A DNA stretch of 64,000 bases from Metridium senile (lineage: Eukaryota > Cnidaria > Anthozoa > Actiniaria > Metridiidae): positions 6,737,427 through 6,801,426 of the forward strand of contig OX459104.1 of the NCBI GenBank assembly GCA_949775045.1. Direction: 5' to 3'. This document shows, piece by piece, positions 1 through 11,388 of this stretch (the first letter of the stretch is position 1; each line of letters starts with the position of its first letter). The notes below the pieces were generated by a model. That model was not told the DNA's origin. It did no database searches and saw only the letters and a list, made by a program, of their open reading frames with translations. The position numbers and the translations under genes were made by a program.

Positions 1-782
1 AGCATTTATTTCTCAAAAAAGGTTCAAATGTAAAGCCAGTCGGTATATATCGTCCCTTTCTTGTAATAGACCGATGTCTCTCTATAAGACTCAGTCACAT
101 GTAATGAATTACTGTAAGTGTTAACTATATTATGATGTAGAGAAGAATACTGGTCCTAAAAACACACTATATGTTGATCCAAGCAAGACAATAACAGCAC
201 CATATAGCAAAGTTAATGCTTTTACCTTTAAAATTACAACAATGTGCTGCAATGAGTTTATGTTCTTTAATTTATAATAACAAAAATGAAATTAATTCAT
301 CAAATGGGCTTGTAATGATCATGAATATTGAGGATCAGTTCTGATTGTCACAATCGGCATGACAGTCATTTCTCATGAAATCAGAACTACCCACAAGTTT
401 AAATGTGTTTAATACTGATTATGAACTTCAATTTAGTGACAGTTTTACAGGTAATCTACAAAAATAAACTGCAAATTATTCATATCAGATATAGGTAGAT
501 AAACAAATTTCTGATGAAAGTGCGCGTTCACGCAGTCGTCTATTTTCATGAATTGTACTTATAATTAAACGCGTAGCTAGAGCATCAAAGAGAATCCCGA
601 GTTCACGCAGTTATGCGTCTAGTTCCTATATAAGGTGGACGTAAAAGATCCTGTTGGGCTCTTCGAAAAGAGCAGGGGATTGTCTCCCGGCACAACAGTC
701 AGGTCTCAGATATACTACAGGGCCCACTGTCAATTGGCGTCGTACGCTGTTGTGGTGTCCTGCCTTCGTATGAAGGAAAAAG
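1..782. other. No gene recognised (5' flank of copy 1)
   Basis: AT-rich sequence without a recognisable coding exon. A short open frame at 635-817 overlaps the start of the decayed RRM exon and shows no domain of its own. Confidence 0.5.
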
Positions 783-877
783 CAATAAACGATAAACGAA
801 AGGAGGAGAAAAACTAGAAAACATTCACTATAATCAAGATGAAAAGAATGCTGAAATCACTTTTTCCTCCGTTAACG
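783..877 (+). pseudogene. Relic of RRM1 exon of PARP14-like copy 1
   Basis: The 3' part of an RRM-like exon survives. The frame reading YNQDEKNAEITF matches YNQDEGIAEITF in the intact exon of copy 3 (52410-52700). The first half, including the RNP2-like strand and helix, is missing. The downstream sequence (TTTG-rich, then the conserved spacer to 1082) matches the spacer after the corresponding exon in copy 2 at 28.75-28.94 kb, so this is the orthologous position. It cannot encode a full RRM. Confidence 0.7.
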
Positions 878-889
878 TTGTTAACGTTT

Positions 890-975
890 GTTAGTTTGTT
901 TGTTTTTCTCTTTGTTTGTTTGTTTCGTTTGTTTGGTTGTATATGAAGTTTTTTGTTTATTTGTTTGTGGGTTGT
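890..975 (+). repeat. Low-complexity (TTTG)n intron tract
   Basis: A run of TTTG units in the intron before the next RRM exon. The same tract follows the corresponding exon of copy 2 near 28.75-28.85 kb, so it predates the duplication. Confidence 0.7.
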
Positions 976-1081
976 TTGTGTATTTTACATGTCTTTCGGA
1001 CTAATTGTGTGTCACGTTTTGTAAAAGCACTTTTGAGACTTATGGACTTGTGAAGTCACACAAGCATATTTATTGTTGAAG

Positions 1082-4000
1082 GTGCTGAAAATGTATTTCA
1101 AAAAGAGGTTCTGAAGCTTGATGGTGCTAGGCTTGGTCTAACATTTGAAGAAATATCTAAAGTACTTCCAAAAGACCCATGTAAGGTGCATTTTATGGGA
1201 TTATCAGAGAAAACTACTAAAGATGGTTTCCTATCCTACTTAGAAGTGGTCAGTGACGAAGACGTTTCGAGCGTTCTGTTTGGAAGCAATTTCAATGTGA
1301 TGGTTATATTTAAAAAATCACTGGATCACTGGGTAAGTCGATGGATACGGCCAAAGGTTACACTATCAACAATACTAAAACTTAAACCATTTATATAAGT
1401 TTCACCGTGGGAAAAAGTTTTTTAATAAATCTGTGTTAATTATGTAACATTATAAAATAACTATAAGAAGTCACGCTGCATGTCAAAACAAATTCTAAGC
1501 AAAATCTAATAAACAATGCAGCTTTTCTTTTTGTTTCTCTGTTTCTTGTGTCTGTGTTTTTGTTTTTGTCATAACATATGACACAGTATGACACAGAAAA
1601 TTCTCACGACTTCAGCTTTTAAGTTTAAACATTTAGACAATATATATATATTCTGACGTTCTCTTTCAATTTCGGGCCATTTTGATTGCATGTTGGTTGA
1701 CAAGGTCTCGTGACCAGGTCCTCCAAAAGGCCTATTATAATTAATAATGATAATAAAACTTATCACAACCTGTTGCAGATTTGGGGAAAATCCAACAAAA
1801 GTGTAGAAGCAGACCCCTAGATGGAAGCCACTTGAAGGTGGAATAAGTCAGCATTTGTGATTGTATTGCGGTATCGGGCCTGGGATCTAACACAACACAC
1901 GATACTATTCTATATTACTTTGAAAATGCAAGAAAATCTGGCGGTAGAGATGTGAAACAAGTAGATTATGTTTATGGGGAGACGAACGCGCTTGTTTTCT
2001 TTGATGAGCCTTCAGGTAAACGAGGCTAATAAAAGTGAATTCTTTTAATATGATGTACTATTATAATTAACATTTATATATTGTTTTCAGATGTCGATAG
2101 AGTGGTAGCCAATAAACACGTGATAAATGGTGAGACCTTACAAGTTGTTCCTCACTACCCATTCCTTGGCGTAACATCAGAAGTGCCTGCTGGCAGACAA
2201 AAAAAAGAAAAGATGGTCAATGCAGATCCACAAGCAATCGCTTTCATTCACAAATTCTTCCAAAAAGAATTTAAAGATCTTTTACAAAGAAATGAAGTGA
2301 AACTTTACCAGAAACAAGGAAAAGATGATGTGGTGCTTGTGTCAAATAATAGCAAGATAGACAATGCCAAATGGAATGATTCCTGTGAAGTCATTGAGAG
2401 GTATATTAACCAGCTAACAACACACGAAACAGTGGTATCTTCAGCAGCCTGGGAAGAGACAGTTCAACAGGCAAAACAAACCTTTCCACAGCTCCAAACA
2501 AAATCCATTTTCTATTTAAAGAAGAAGAGCAACGAATCTTACTCAGAGGAAAAAAACAAGACGTTGATGCATTAGCGAAACAGCTGGAAAATTTGATGAA
2601 AGAAATCGACAAGAAGATCAAGTATGGAAAAGCTAAAATTGGCGAAAAAATAGACCTTACAAAGCCACAGCTTGATTTGTTGAATATCGTAGATGCAATT
2701 AAAAAAATAAAGGTAGGACTCAAAGACCTTGAAGTGATAATTGATCAAAAAGGCTTGGCGATTCACTTGAAGGGACCTAATTCAGTTGTAAAAGAAGGGA
2801 ACATGTTAATCTGGCAATATCTTTCTAAGATAAAAGACCAAGAGATAGAGCTTCCCAGTTCTGTTGTCAACATTCTCACATCTAATGAAGGAAACATGTT
2901 TCTTTCCAAACAGTTTAAAGATCAACAAATTGAAGCTGTCATAAGTGGTTCAAATGATTATGACAGCACAAGGCTGATAATCACTGCTGTAGATCGCCGA
3001 GAAGTTATCAGAGCGATTGACTTCATCAAGAAAACAACGGTCGAAGATAGTGTCCCTCTTACACCAGATCAAAATTCACTTATCTTGTCGATTGGATGGA
3101 AGAAGCTGATCAATGACTTCGAAGAGTACAAGCTACGCAAAGTGACAACAGATCCAGTCTCGAAAAGTGTAAGAATTGCTGGGATTAAAGAAGACGTAAA
3201 TGCATCTAAAAAAAAGGTTCTAAAGTTTTTCGAAGAAAACACCATATTCATTATACCTGTTGAAGTAGACGCAGTCCATACCATGTATGTACATCGATTT
3301 AAACAAGATGAGTTTACAAAGATCGAAGATGAATTCAAACAACACTCAGTTCACATTACCCAAAACAGTAATGGGGAAGGTTTTACAATCCATGGAACCA
3401 AAGAAGGCACTGACAAAGCCACCAAGAAGGTGTTGCAATTAGTGAGCCAGATACGAGACGATTCCATTGAGATCGAAAAACCGGGCATCAAGAAGTTATT
3501 CAGTGACAGCAAAGGCCAAAAACTACTGTCTAATATCGAAAACGATCATATGTGCATCATTCAGCGACTATCCGATGAAAACAATGTAAACACTGCCGGA
3601 GGAAATGCTGCTGTTGCTACTGCATCTCAAACTGACCAAATTTGCAGCTATGTCACGCCAACGGGAAAGAAAATCATTATTTTAAAAGGTGACCTCACCG
3701 AGTTGAAAGTTGATGTCATGGTAAATGTAGCCAATAGCCGCTTACAGCATGTTGGGGGACTGGCAAAGGCTATTGTGGTAAAAGGTGGAAAACAAATACA
3801 AGATGAATGTGACGACTTCATATCACGAAATAATGAATTGTTGGATGGTGAGGTTTTTGTTTCAAGCCCAGGAAAGTTGCCTTGTCAACGTATTGCTCAT
3901 ACGGTAGGACCCAGGTGGAATGATTGGACAAAACCGTACGAAGAAAAAGAACATCTCCTAGCGCAGACTGTTTTTAATGCTTTAGCGAAAGCAGACAAAT

Positions 4001-4350
4001 TCACAAGTATTGGAATCCCTGCCATAAGGTCCTTTTGTGGTTTTCCGATTGACCTCTGTGCGAAAACCATGCTGACGAGCGTTTTAGCCTATTTAGAAGT
4101 AAGCGCCCATGTAAAACTCTCTGAGATTTACATCATTGATGTGGACGATGACATTAATCAAGCATTCTATGAAGAAATGAAATCAAGATTCGGCAAAGAA
4201 CAGTCGTTCACCGATAGTGTTACACCAGCTGATGTAGGTGATATCCCGAGAAGAAGACGAACAAGGGTTGCCAAGTATGATGCACACAATAAATCTAAAA
4301 TTCCAGACATCAAAATGAGCATTATTGTTGGTGATCTTGCAGAAGAAAAG
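1082..4350 (+). pseudogene. PARP14-like copy 1, truncated pseudogene
   Basis: Three exons are homologous to exons D-F of copy 2: 1082-1332 (RRM2), 1779-2015 (RRM3) and 2091-4350 (end of RRM3, KH-like tract, macro domain 1). Splice sites are kept, but the frame is broken three ways. There is an 8-base duplication before the donor at about 1317-1332 (251 bases against 243 in copy 2). A TAA replaces CAA at 1844-1846. One base is missing near 2485, so the frame ending at 2575 is resumed in another phase at 2593. After 4350 the homology ends in a repeat and a gap, and the second and third macro domains, WWE and ART exons are not found. Two macro-domain residues also differ from copy 2: GGLAKAI for GGLAGAI and SFCGFP for SFGGFP. 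It is a non-functional partial duplicate; assembly error near the gap could exaggerate the truncation. Confidence 0.9.
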
Positions 4351-4405
4351 GTAAGAATAGTGCAATAGAATACTGAGTAAAACTACTTGTTCTCGCCCCA
4401 TTTAA

Positions 4406-4500
4406 GGAACTCGGTATCCTGAATCCATTAACAGATTAACTTTGGAATCCGGTCCCATGGAATCCGGAATCCAGCCCTTTGGTATACGGAATTCTGGATC
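4406..4500 (+). repeat. GGAATCC-rich short dispersed repeat
   Basis: Irregular repeats of the hexamer family GGAATCC/GAATCC. Related tracts lie at 27468-27612, 32172-32290 and 50400-50565. The 4.4 kb and 32.2 kb copies sit at the same position just after the large KH/macro exon, and the 27.5 kb and 50.4 kb copies just before the same N-terminal exon. They were therefore carried along by gene duplication. Confidence 0.75.
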
Positions 4501-4700
4501 NNNNNNNNNNNNNNNNNNNNNNNNNNNNNNNNNNNNNNNNNNNNNNNNNNNNNNNNNNNNNNNNNNNNNNNNNNNNNNNNNNNNNNNNNNNNNNNNNNNN
4601 NNNNNNNNNNNNNNNNNNNNNNNNNNNNNNNNNNNNNNNNNNNNNNNNNNNNNNNNNNNNNNNNNNNNNNNNNNNNNNNNNNNNNNNNNNNNNNNNNNNN
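4501..4700. other. Assembly gap (200 N)
   Basis: Exactly 200 N. The round length suggests a scaffold gap of unknown true size. It separates truncated copy 1 from a truncated minus-strand gene, so both truncations may be assembly artefacts. Confidence 0.99.
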
Positions 4701-5351
4701 TTGGAATTCCAGGGCTTAATTCAACTTTGTTGGGAAGATCTTGTAAACATTCACACCTAGTCTCACAATAAGCTAATTGTTCAACATCAGTGCTCTTGCA
4801 TCTACCAACAATATATATCTCTGGTCTCTCTACCTCTGCTTGCACATCAATCTTCAACCCAGATGACTCAGATACCTCATCAGGAGTTAAGAACAGAGCA
4901 GGATCATACACTGCTGACACCATGAACACCATGTGGCCATGATTGGCTACAGTTGAGTGATCATGCCAAACAAGTAAATGTCTTGATCTTTCAAATGCCT
5001 TTAACTTTTTTCTCATAGCTGTAAGACCTTCACCATCATTAAATTCACCTAACTCTGTGAGCCTTTTTACTATCTGAAGCCTTGGCATCTCATCATAATA
5101 GATGTCTTCATGTTGCCTCATATACATTCTGTGCTTTTCAATCATTTGTTTTCTAATTTCTTCAAGAGGCTGTTTTCTTCCTTCAACCACAAATTCAGTT
5201 TTAACTATTTCTCCATCTGTGTTTACTAACAACTTTTCATACTTTCTTGGAACAACAAGCTCACCAACTGTGTACTCTCCCTGCTGTATTTTTAATTTCA
5301 GCATTTCATTAAGTTGTGTATTTGTCTGTGGGATTGGTATAGAGATTTCAC
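4701..5351 (-). CDS. Exon 3 (partial) of uncharacterised minus-strand gene
   Basis: Follows an ATTACAG acceptor; the frame GEISIPIPQTNTQ continues exon 2. It remains open for 217 codons and runs into the gap, so the C-terminus is unknown. Confidence 0.7.
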
Positions 5352-7580
5352 CTGTAATTAAAAAAGCAACAATTTAGGAGTAGTTCTTTTTTTTTTTTGA
5401 AATTATTGCATCATTGTTGTTTGTGAACATGTATTCTTTTTCTTTTTTTGTAAATTGTTTTTACAAAAAAAGTCATGTAGTCTGATAATTATTTCAAAAT
5501 TTCAAACAATTTATAATTTATTATGAATTTTATTATGAGTTTATTTTGATAATAACAACAATAATTTAGTTATTATATAGCGCCATTTCCATAAATGTCC
5601 ATATGCGCTTTACAATCTTAAAGTTAAAAATATATATGTACTAGTTAAATATAATTTACAACAATACAATATCATTAATATCATTTTTAAAATACTATTT
5701 TAAAACTAAGCTAAGAGGTTTAAAATGTAATATAATATATCTACAGTTACTATTATGTTATATTATATTTTAAACCTCTTAGCTTATAGTTTTTAATAGT
5801 ATCTTAGGCTTTTTATTAATGATATTGTATTGTTGTAAATTATATTTAACTACTGTAATAATATACATGAAAAAATTACTCGAATTTGATTGGCTTAGAG
5901 CAGTGCATGTAACACAGTGCAAAAAAGTGTATCACAGTGCAAATTACAAACAAAGGTTTTGCTTGTGATTGGCTCGTGCAATTTGTACGAAAAACACACT
6001 TGTGTGAATTATTCCCAAATTCCACTCGAAACCATATGATTACCTATACTAATTAATTAAATTAAATTAAATACAGTCCTTAATTATTCATAATTGAATT
6101 TTAGCTATTTAAATATCAATTAATTTTGACATTCTTAATAATGGAATAATATATCTAATCTGTGATGATACATACCTCCAATTCCACGTAGCTTTTTTCT
6201 TCTTATTCTTCTTCCCACAACTTGTTCTCCAACTTTCTTGAACCGATGGATATTCTCACCCTTACTGATAAGGAATTCTTGGGCAATTTGTCCTCCATTC
6301 TTTGCAATCTGTCCAGATTTGTTGGTTATTCTATATTTTTTAGCAATACTGGTCCAGTTTACTAATGTACCATCCTCATATGCCTCTACTTCTTTTCTTA
6401 AACCCTCCTTGTCCCATGACATTTTATCAAAATTTCCTGCATGGCATCTTTTGCGCCTTTGCTGATTTTCATTGACAATACGTTCTTTAGCTGATTTCTT
6501 ACTCTCAAATCCAGCACCAACCCTTTCTCTTTGCCTGCCAGCGAAGGACTGTCTGGACCCAAGGCATCTAAAAGCAATTGGAATTTCTATTATTTGTATG
6601 TACATAAGTTAATATACCAGTGTTACATATACAATCATGTACAAACATGTATTGTTATACAATACATATAATTATTATATTATATAATTATTCCTTCACT
6701 TATTAATAAATAACCATTTATTAACTTAGCCCAAATAACATGCATTTATTAACTTAGCCCAAATAACCATTTATTAACTTAGCCCAAATAACCATCTATT
6801 AACTTGGCCTAAATAACCAGTGTTTATGCTAAATCAGACTTAATTAATTGATATTATTTACCTCTCTACAGATGTTTTCATCCACTCTGTTTCAATGTTT
6901 TCTTTGTTTTTCCTTAAAATATCTCTTCGTACTGCCTTCTTTTCATTGCTGCTCTGTTTTATTTGCAGATTGGTTTCTGGAACTTGGGCTAAAGCTTCAC
7001 CAAATGAAAGACCACAGACACTTTCAAATGCTGCATTAATTCTATTATAAAGTTCTTTAGCAGATTCCTTGGCTTTAGTTTTATTTGGGTTCTTTAAAAC
7101 TCGTCGAGCTGTGGATTCTGTGATTGAGAATGGATTTTGCTTTGCTTTATTCTTTAAAAGTGGTGATTTCACTGGGAAGTAAGCCTGAGTTTTAGCATAG
7201 CTGTGATGACATCCTTTGCAATCAAAGAGTGTATGTTCTCTTCTCTTCGAATCTGTAAAGCTTGACCAAACTTCTGGTTGAAATGTATCAAAACATTGCT
7301 GCATCTCAGAGTTCTTTCTACTACATTTTCTCCATTTCGTGATGTACATATCTAGAGATTTAACCTTCTTGTTGAATTCATTAAAAGGAATTTCGAAACT
7401 GTCTGTGTTGGATGCAAACATATCTTGGAAGAGTAGGTATCTCTCCTTTAGCACTCGAGCGCCATAATTGATACTGCTTTCATTAAACTCTCTTTCTAAG
7501 CGTTTTGCTTTTTTCCCTGCATTGATAGCTCCGATTTTTGCAAAGCCACAGCTTTTAGGATCCAGGAATGTACGATACAT
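4701..7580 (-). CDS. Uncharacterised three-exon gene, C-terminus lost in gap
   Basis: Three minus-strand exons join in frame: 7580-6862, 6567-6176 and 5351-4701, with GT donors (GTAAAT, GTATGT) and AG acceptors. Phases match at both junctions (2, then 1), giving at least 587 residues. Exon 1 has a CxxCH motif (DCKGCHHSY, about residue 120) and a basic, helix-rich second half. Exon 2 holds many charged residues and a stretch beginning SWDKEGLRKEV that could form a helix-turn-helix-like fold. Exon 3 contains LLVWHDHSTVANHGHMVF, a His-rich motif. I do not know its function. The protein type recurs, as I remember, as 'uncharacterized' in cnidarian and other invertebrate sets, often in many copies, so it may be transposon-related. 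The start Met at 7580 is the first in the frame. Confidence 0.75.
5644..5850. mobile_element. Hairpin MITE-like element in intron 2
   Basis: Long inverted repeat. The left arm starts GTTAAATATAATTTACAACA and the right arm ends with its complement at 5850. The arms run about 90 bases with mismatches. No transposase is present. Confidence 0.6.
6176..6567 (-). CDS. Exon 2 of uncharacterised minus-strand gene
   Basis: Opens after TTTTAG and reads CLGSRQSFAGRQRERV in the frame set by exon 1. It closes at AG|GTATGT in phase 1 and is strongly basic. Confidence 0.7.
6705..6826 (+). repeat. Short tandem repeat in intron 1 of minus-strand gene
   Basis: About four units of roughly 26 bases built on TATTAACTTAGCCCAAATAA, with small variations. 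Confidence 0.85.
6862..7580 (-). CDS. Exon 1 of uncharacterised minus-strand gene
   Basis: Starts MYRTFLDPKSCGF and ends at the donor AG|GTAAAT. It contributes 239 codons plus two bases, which join exon 2 to make an Arg codon. Confidence 0.7.
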
Positions 7581-9340
7581 ATTAAATAAACGCGATTATT
7601 TTAAGACTATATAGAGATGTTTTAAGAGACGTTCGTATTGCGAAGTTTGCGCCAAAATGTTGAATTTGAGCGCCAAAAATGTTGAAATATGATCGAAGTA
7701 TTGAGCAACAAAGTATTAAGGGTACGTTTGCAAGGATAAGAGAAAGAAAGAGTCATTTTATGTGTATAATTTCCCCACCATCTACGTCAAATACGAGTCA
7801 ATTTAAGCATAATATACTATATTTTACGGTTTTTTCGTGAAATAAACAATACATATCAAAGGCAGAAGGGTCGCTTGCATACCTCACGAAGATTACAAAG
7901 CTTATTTTATAAATAGAAGTCCATTCTGATCTAGAAAAGAGTGGAAGCTTTCCTTTACTACTCGTCCGCCATCTTTGTTATTATCATTATGCATTGTGGC
8001 TTTCTTATTGGTTGAATAGACAGAGTCAATGAAATACCCGCTGTACTTGATAACTTAATCGCGGGCACTCGTGCATGTATTGCTTTGCAATCGGCAGCTC
8101 TATCCAAGGAAGAATACACGTCTTGGAGAGTATGAAATTTATAAGAAAAGCTCCATTTTATGTACTCTTTATGTTGTGTAATTATGATACTTTAGTAGTC
8201 CAACTTGAAACTGAAGAAATTATCGCGAAGTCTGTATCAAAAGTGACACGGTAACTGAAGAACGTATACGTATTTGCATTTTGTTGTCCTTAATATTGAA
8301 ATATTCATCATTTCAAGCCATTCTAGTTGGATTCAATTTAGTATCCAGTGCTACAACATATTGAAACTAAAACCAAGCTAATTTGAACATTCAAAACTAC
8401 TCTTCCCCTTAGTTGAAGTTTATTCCCCGTTTAGCGCCAATTTTAATTAATTTTAAACCTCGTCAATAATAAAAAGCATACAATAGTGATCTCACTGTAA
8501 TTTAGAATAGCTAAAGAAACATGTTGCAAAGTTTTATGGAATAAAATAGAAGTTTCAAATTTCTACGATTTTTTGTTTTATTTTTTCATAATTTTGTGTA
8601 AATGACCCCCGTGACCCAGGCCTTAATATACCTGAGAACCAGACAAACGCAAGGTCAAACTATGAACTCACTCAACAACGTTGCTGTCCAGGTCGGTTCA
8701 GGATCGTATTTCGTCCCTATTGCTTATTGGCTCACAGCGCTTGGGCTTGGTTTGAGCTTGTCAGCGCCGAGTAAATAATCCTTTAATCCTATTTAACTTC
8801 AACTCGCTTTTTCTCGAAAGCAAGTTTTGACAAAATACTCAAAATCAAATGGTTAACATGCAAAAGTTTTTTAATGAATTTCAGCGAAAATTTGCATGAT
8901 GACTCCGACACTATTCAGGTATCAAAGTGTGTTGGCATTTGTATGTATTTACATTAATAAGACAGATATGAACCATTCTCTGGAGGATGGGCTAAAAAAA
9001 GCATAGGTCTGACTTTGAAATGTAATAAAAACATAACTACTCGTTAAAAAAGAAAATGCCAACACACTTTGAAACTACAATGTGTCTGAAGTAGGATGCC
9101 GAAATTTGGTTTTTAATGTACGTTAAAACTACTGCAGGTTAACGTTCCGCGCTAGGACACCACGTTCCTGTTTAATGTCGGATTACATTAAATTGAATCG
9201 GTTTTGTCACAAATATGCTCAATATCTGTGCTGTTTGGTCTTTTAGCTTTAACAAAATGTATACTTTGTCGGGATTTGCGTATAAATTGAGCGCGCTATT
9301 AGCTTTTTAAAAAAACGTCTCTGTTTTGTCCGGTGTATCC
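7581..9340. other. Intergenic, no gene seen
   Basis: Contains the 5' flank of the minus-strand gene and an imperfect inverted repeat at 8887-8943 / 9054-9117 around the shared block CAAAGTGTGTTGGCATTT. No coding exon or RNA gene was recognised. Confidence 0.5.
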
Positions 9341-9350
9341 TTAAGTCCTT

Positions 9351-9386
9351 TATTCCTCCGACGAAGGACTAGGGTCCGAAACGTCA
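9351..9386 (+). ncRNA. Possible hammerhead-ribozyme-like motif
   Basis: CCGACGA, a GGAC/GTCC hairpin with a TAGG loop, then GAAACGTC. This resembles the hammerhead core (CUGANGA, stem II, GAAAC) with one mismatch in the conserved heptamer and one extra A before stem II. Hammerheads are spread by Penelope-like and retrozyme elements in invertebrates. Stems I and III are not convincing by eye, so this is a weak call. Confidence 0.25.
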
Positions 9387-10086
9387 GTAAGTTATCTTTC
9401 TTACTTTATACGGTGTATAATTTACTTTTTTATTACAAATGTTTCTTAAGAAACACCGACGCAGTTCACATTAGCTTACTGCTTGTTATTATCCCGTTGG
9501 AATTGTATACTAATTTGCATATTAATTACGTTAGCTATGTGTTCTTTTAAGAAGACTCGAGACATATTAGATGATTGTTACATGAATGATATAATTTCTG
9601 ACGAGGAATTTGTACTTATTTGAAAATTCTTAAAATTGGACTGAGCAGTGTAGCCGGAAGATACACATTGTTTGTGCTATTTTGCAGAATGCATTAACTT
9701 GTCTTGATGGAAATCAAACATCAGAGTACTTTGACCTTGAGCCTCCTACTTTATAGGATTACTTTGCATGACAATTATTTGGTTTATTTATGAGGCATTT
9801 GTATACATTTAGGGATGAAACACTCGAGAACAACTGTACAATTTTTGAAGTTCATTGTACAACTATATAGATATTTTGAGCACCTGCAGTGATTGTAAAT
9901 TTAAACAATAAATAAACAATTCTAAAGACAACACAGTTCTATTTGTAAATTTTGTTACAATTATTATTTTTATTATTATTTTCATGTCGCAGAAATATTT
10001 TCTTTGCTTGAATGATATTAATAAACAAAAACATTAATAAAAAATCAAAGTTTTTCAGTTAAATCTATACCTTGTTCTCATCTCAT

Positions 10087-10272
10087 TTACCAGTTCATTT
10101 GTCCATATGTTTTGCCAGTAAAGTGAGCATAGCTTGACTTTGTACGTTGTGGCAATTGCATCATTTGCATCATTTGACTTTGCTGTTGCTGCTGTGTAGC
10201 TAGAACCTGTTCGTACAGCTGTGCCTGTCGTTCTTGCTCCTGAAGTTGGTCGTATTTAACTTCAATATTCAT
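10087..10272 (-). CDS. Short Gln-rich open frame, uncertain
   Basis: Sixty-one codons from MNIEVKYDQLQEQERQAQLY, with a Gln run and MMQMMQ. The composition looks like a real protein start (coiled-coil-like, Gln/Met-rich). Its promoter-side sequence is duplicated in inverted orientation at 10766-10995, where the frame stops after about nine codons. It could be a first exon or a decayed gene fragment; function unknown. Confidence 0.35.
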   Translation of the reverse strand: MNIEVKYDQLQEQERQAQLYEQVLATQQQQQSQMMQMMQLPQRTKSSYAHFTGKTYGQMNW

Positions 10273-10995
10273 GTTCTTTTTTTTCTTTTATATTTTACTT
10301 TACTGTTCCAAAATAAGGTTTAATGTTTTTTGTTTACGAATTTGTGGTTTATTTCGCCCTGCGATGCATTTTAATGCGATTTATTCGGCAGCGAACACAC
10401 GCTCCCCAATGAAGGAAAATAACACAAGGCTGGCAACTCTGGCGGCTACGGCCACCAATCACACAAAATCAGTTCCGGCTAGCGGGAGGACGTGACAAAT
10501 TTAGCTGGCGGGGGTAGGGCTGGGTAGCGTATTCATTGACGGTTTGCATTCTTGGGATTCCTAAAGGACGCGAGACTGGACAGATGCCAGTACGAAAGCA
10601 TAATTTTGATGTTAGAAGCTTGTTTTCGATGCTTTTTATTTGAGCTTTGTATTTCAAACTCTGGCTGAGGTCTGTGTAATTATCGTAAATGTGTGTGGCA
10701 GAGTTTGGGGAGAATAGGATTAATTTTTCGGGTAGATTTTGAAGATAATATGAGCATGATTGGTTGCCGTAGCCGCCAGAGTTGCCAGTCTGGGCCGCCA
10801 GCCTTGTGTTATTTTCCTTCATTCGGGAGCGTGTGTTCGCTGCCGAATAAATAGCTTTAAAATGCATCGCAGGGTAAAATAAATCACAAGTTCGTAAACA
10901 AGAAACATTAAACTTTATTTTGGAACAGTAAAGTAAACTGATCTAAAAGAAAAAAACAGAACATGAATATTGAAGTTAAATATGACCAACTTTGA
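10243..10995. repeat. Inverted duplication around 10.6 kb
   Basis: Arms 10243-10468 and 10766-10995 are inverted copies with scattered differences. Both include the ATG of the Gln-rich frame, the TTCCAAAATAA block, CGGCAGCGAACACACGCTC and the GCCAGAGTTGCCAG block. About 300 bases of unique sequence lie between them. It may be a bidirectional or duplicated promoter/first-exon unit. Confidence 0.75.
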
Positions 10996-11059
10996 ACGAA
11001 TTTACCAACGGCTTTTAGCCGTTCCACCACAGGAAGCCCATAACGAACTGAGATGTTGG

Positions 11060-11354
11060 GGAGCCTGTGGTCTCCGTAAAAACTCAGTAAAAATCAATGA
11101 GAAAATCGCACCTCAAATCGAAGCAAAAATATCGCCTTAATGTCAACATAGATGCATAAGTGAATAATATTTCGTCGCGTTACCTATGTTTTGCATTGAA
11201 AAACCCCTGTGTCAAATGATCGACAATGATTGCGTGATTCTCGGAAAAGACCTTATCGATCAATCAAACTGACTGCTTCCGGGAATCGATTCAGTTTACA
11301 ATGCGCTAGTATATTTGTTATTTATCAATTTTTACTTGGTTACCACCAAAAACA
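11060..11354 (+). promoter_or_regulatory. Candidate promoter/5'UTR (paralogue of 46.2 kb)
   Basis: About 300 bases are conserved with 46175-46471 directly upstream of a conserved ATG and GT donor. Matched blocks include CTATGTTTTGCATTGAAAAA, GAAAAGACCTTATCGATCAA and TTGGTTACCACCAAAAACAA. Conservation stops within the following intron. It is read as the promoter and 5'UTR duplicated with the PARP14-like genes. Confidence 0.5.
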
Positions 11355-11388
11355 ATGGATTTGAATAATATTCTACGCAGTGTGGAAG
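11355..11388 (+). CDS. Candidate first exon of PARP14-like copy 2
   Basis: ATG in good context (AACAATGG) encodes MDLNNILRSVE plus one base, then GTAAGT. The paralogue at 46472 reads MDWNNILRHVE with the same phase-1 donor and leads into copy 3. Phase fits exon 26742-26870 of copy 2, but the intron would be about 15 kb and full of transposons, and no intermediate exon like 47447-47805 was found. It may instead be an orphaned duplicate. Confidence 0.45.

Noticed and set aside
635..817. Sixty-codon frame at the start of the window
   Set aside because: Overlaps the RRM1 exon relic in another frame, with no homology to the family.
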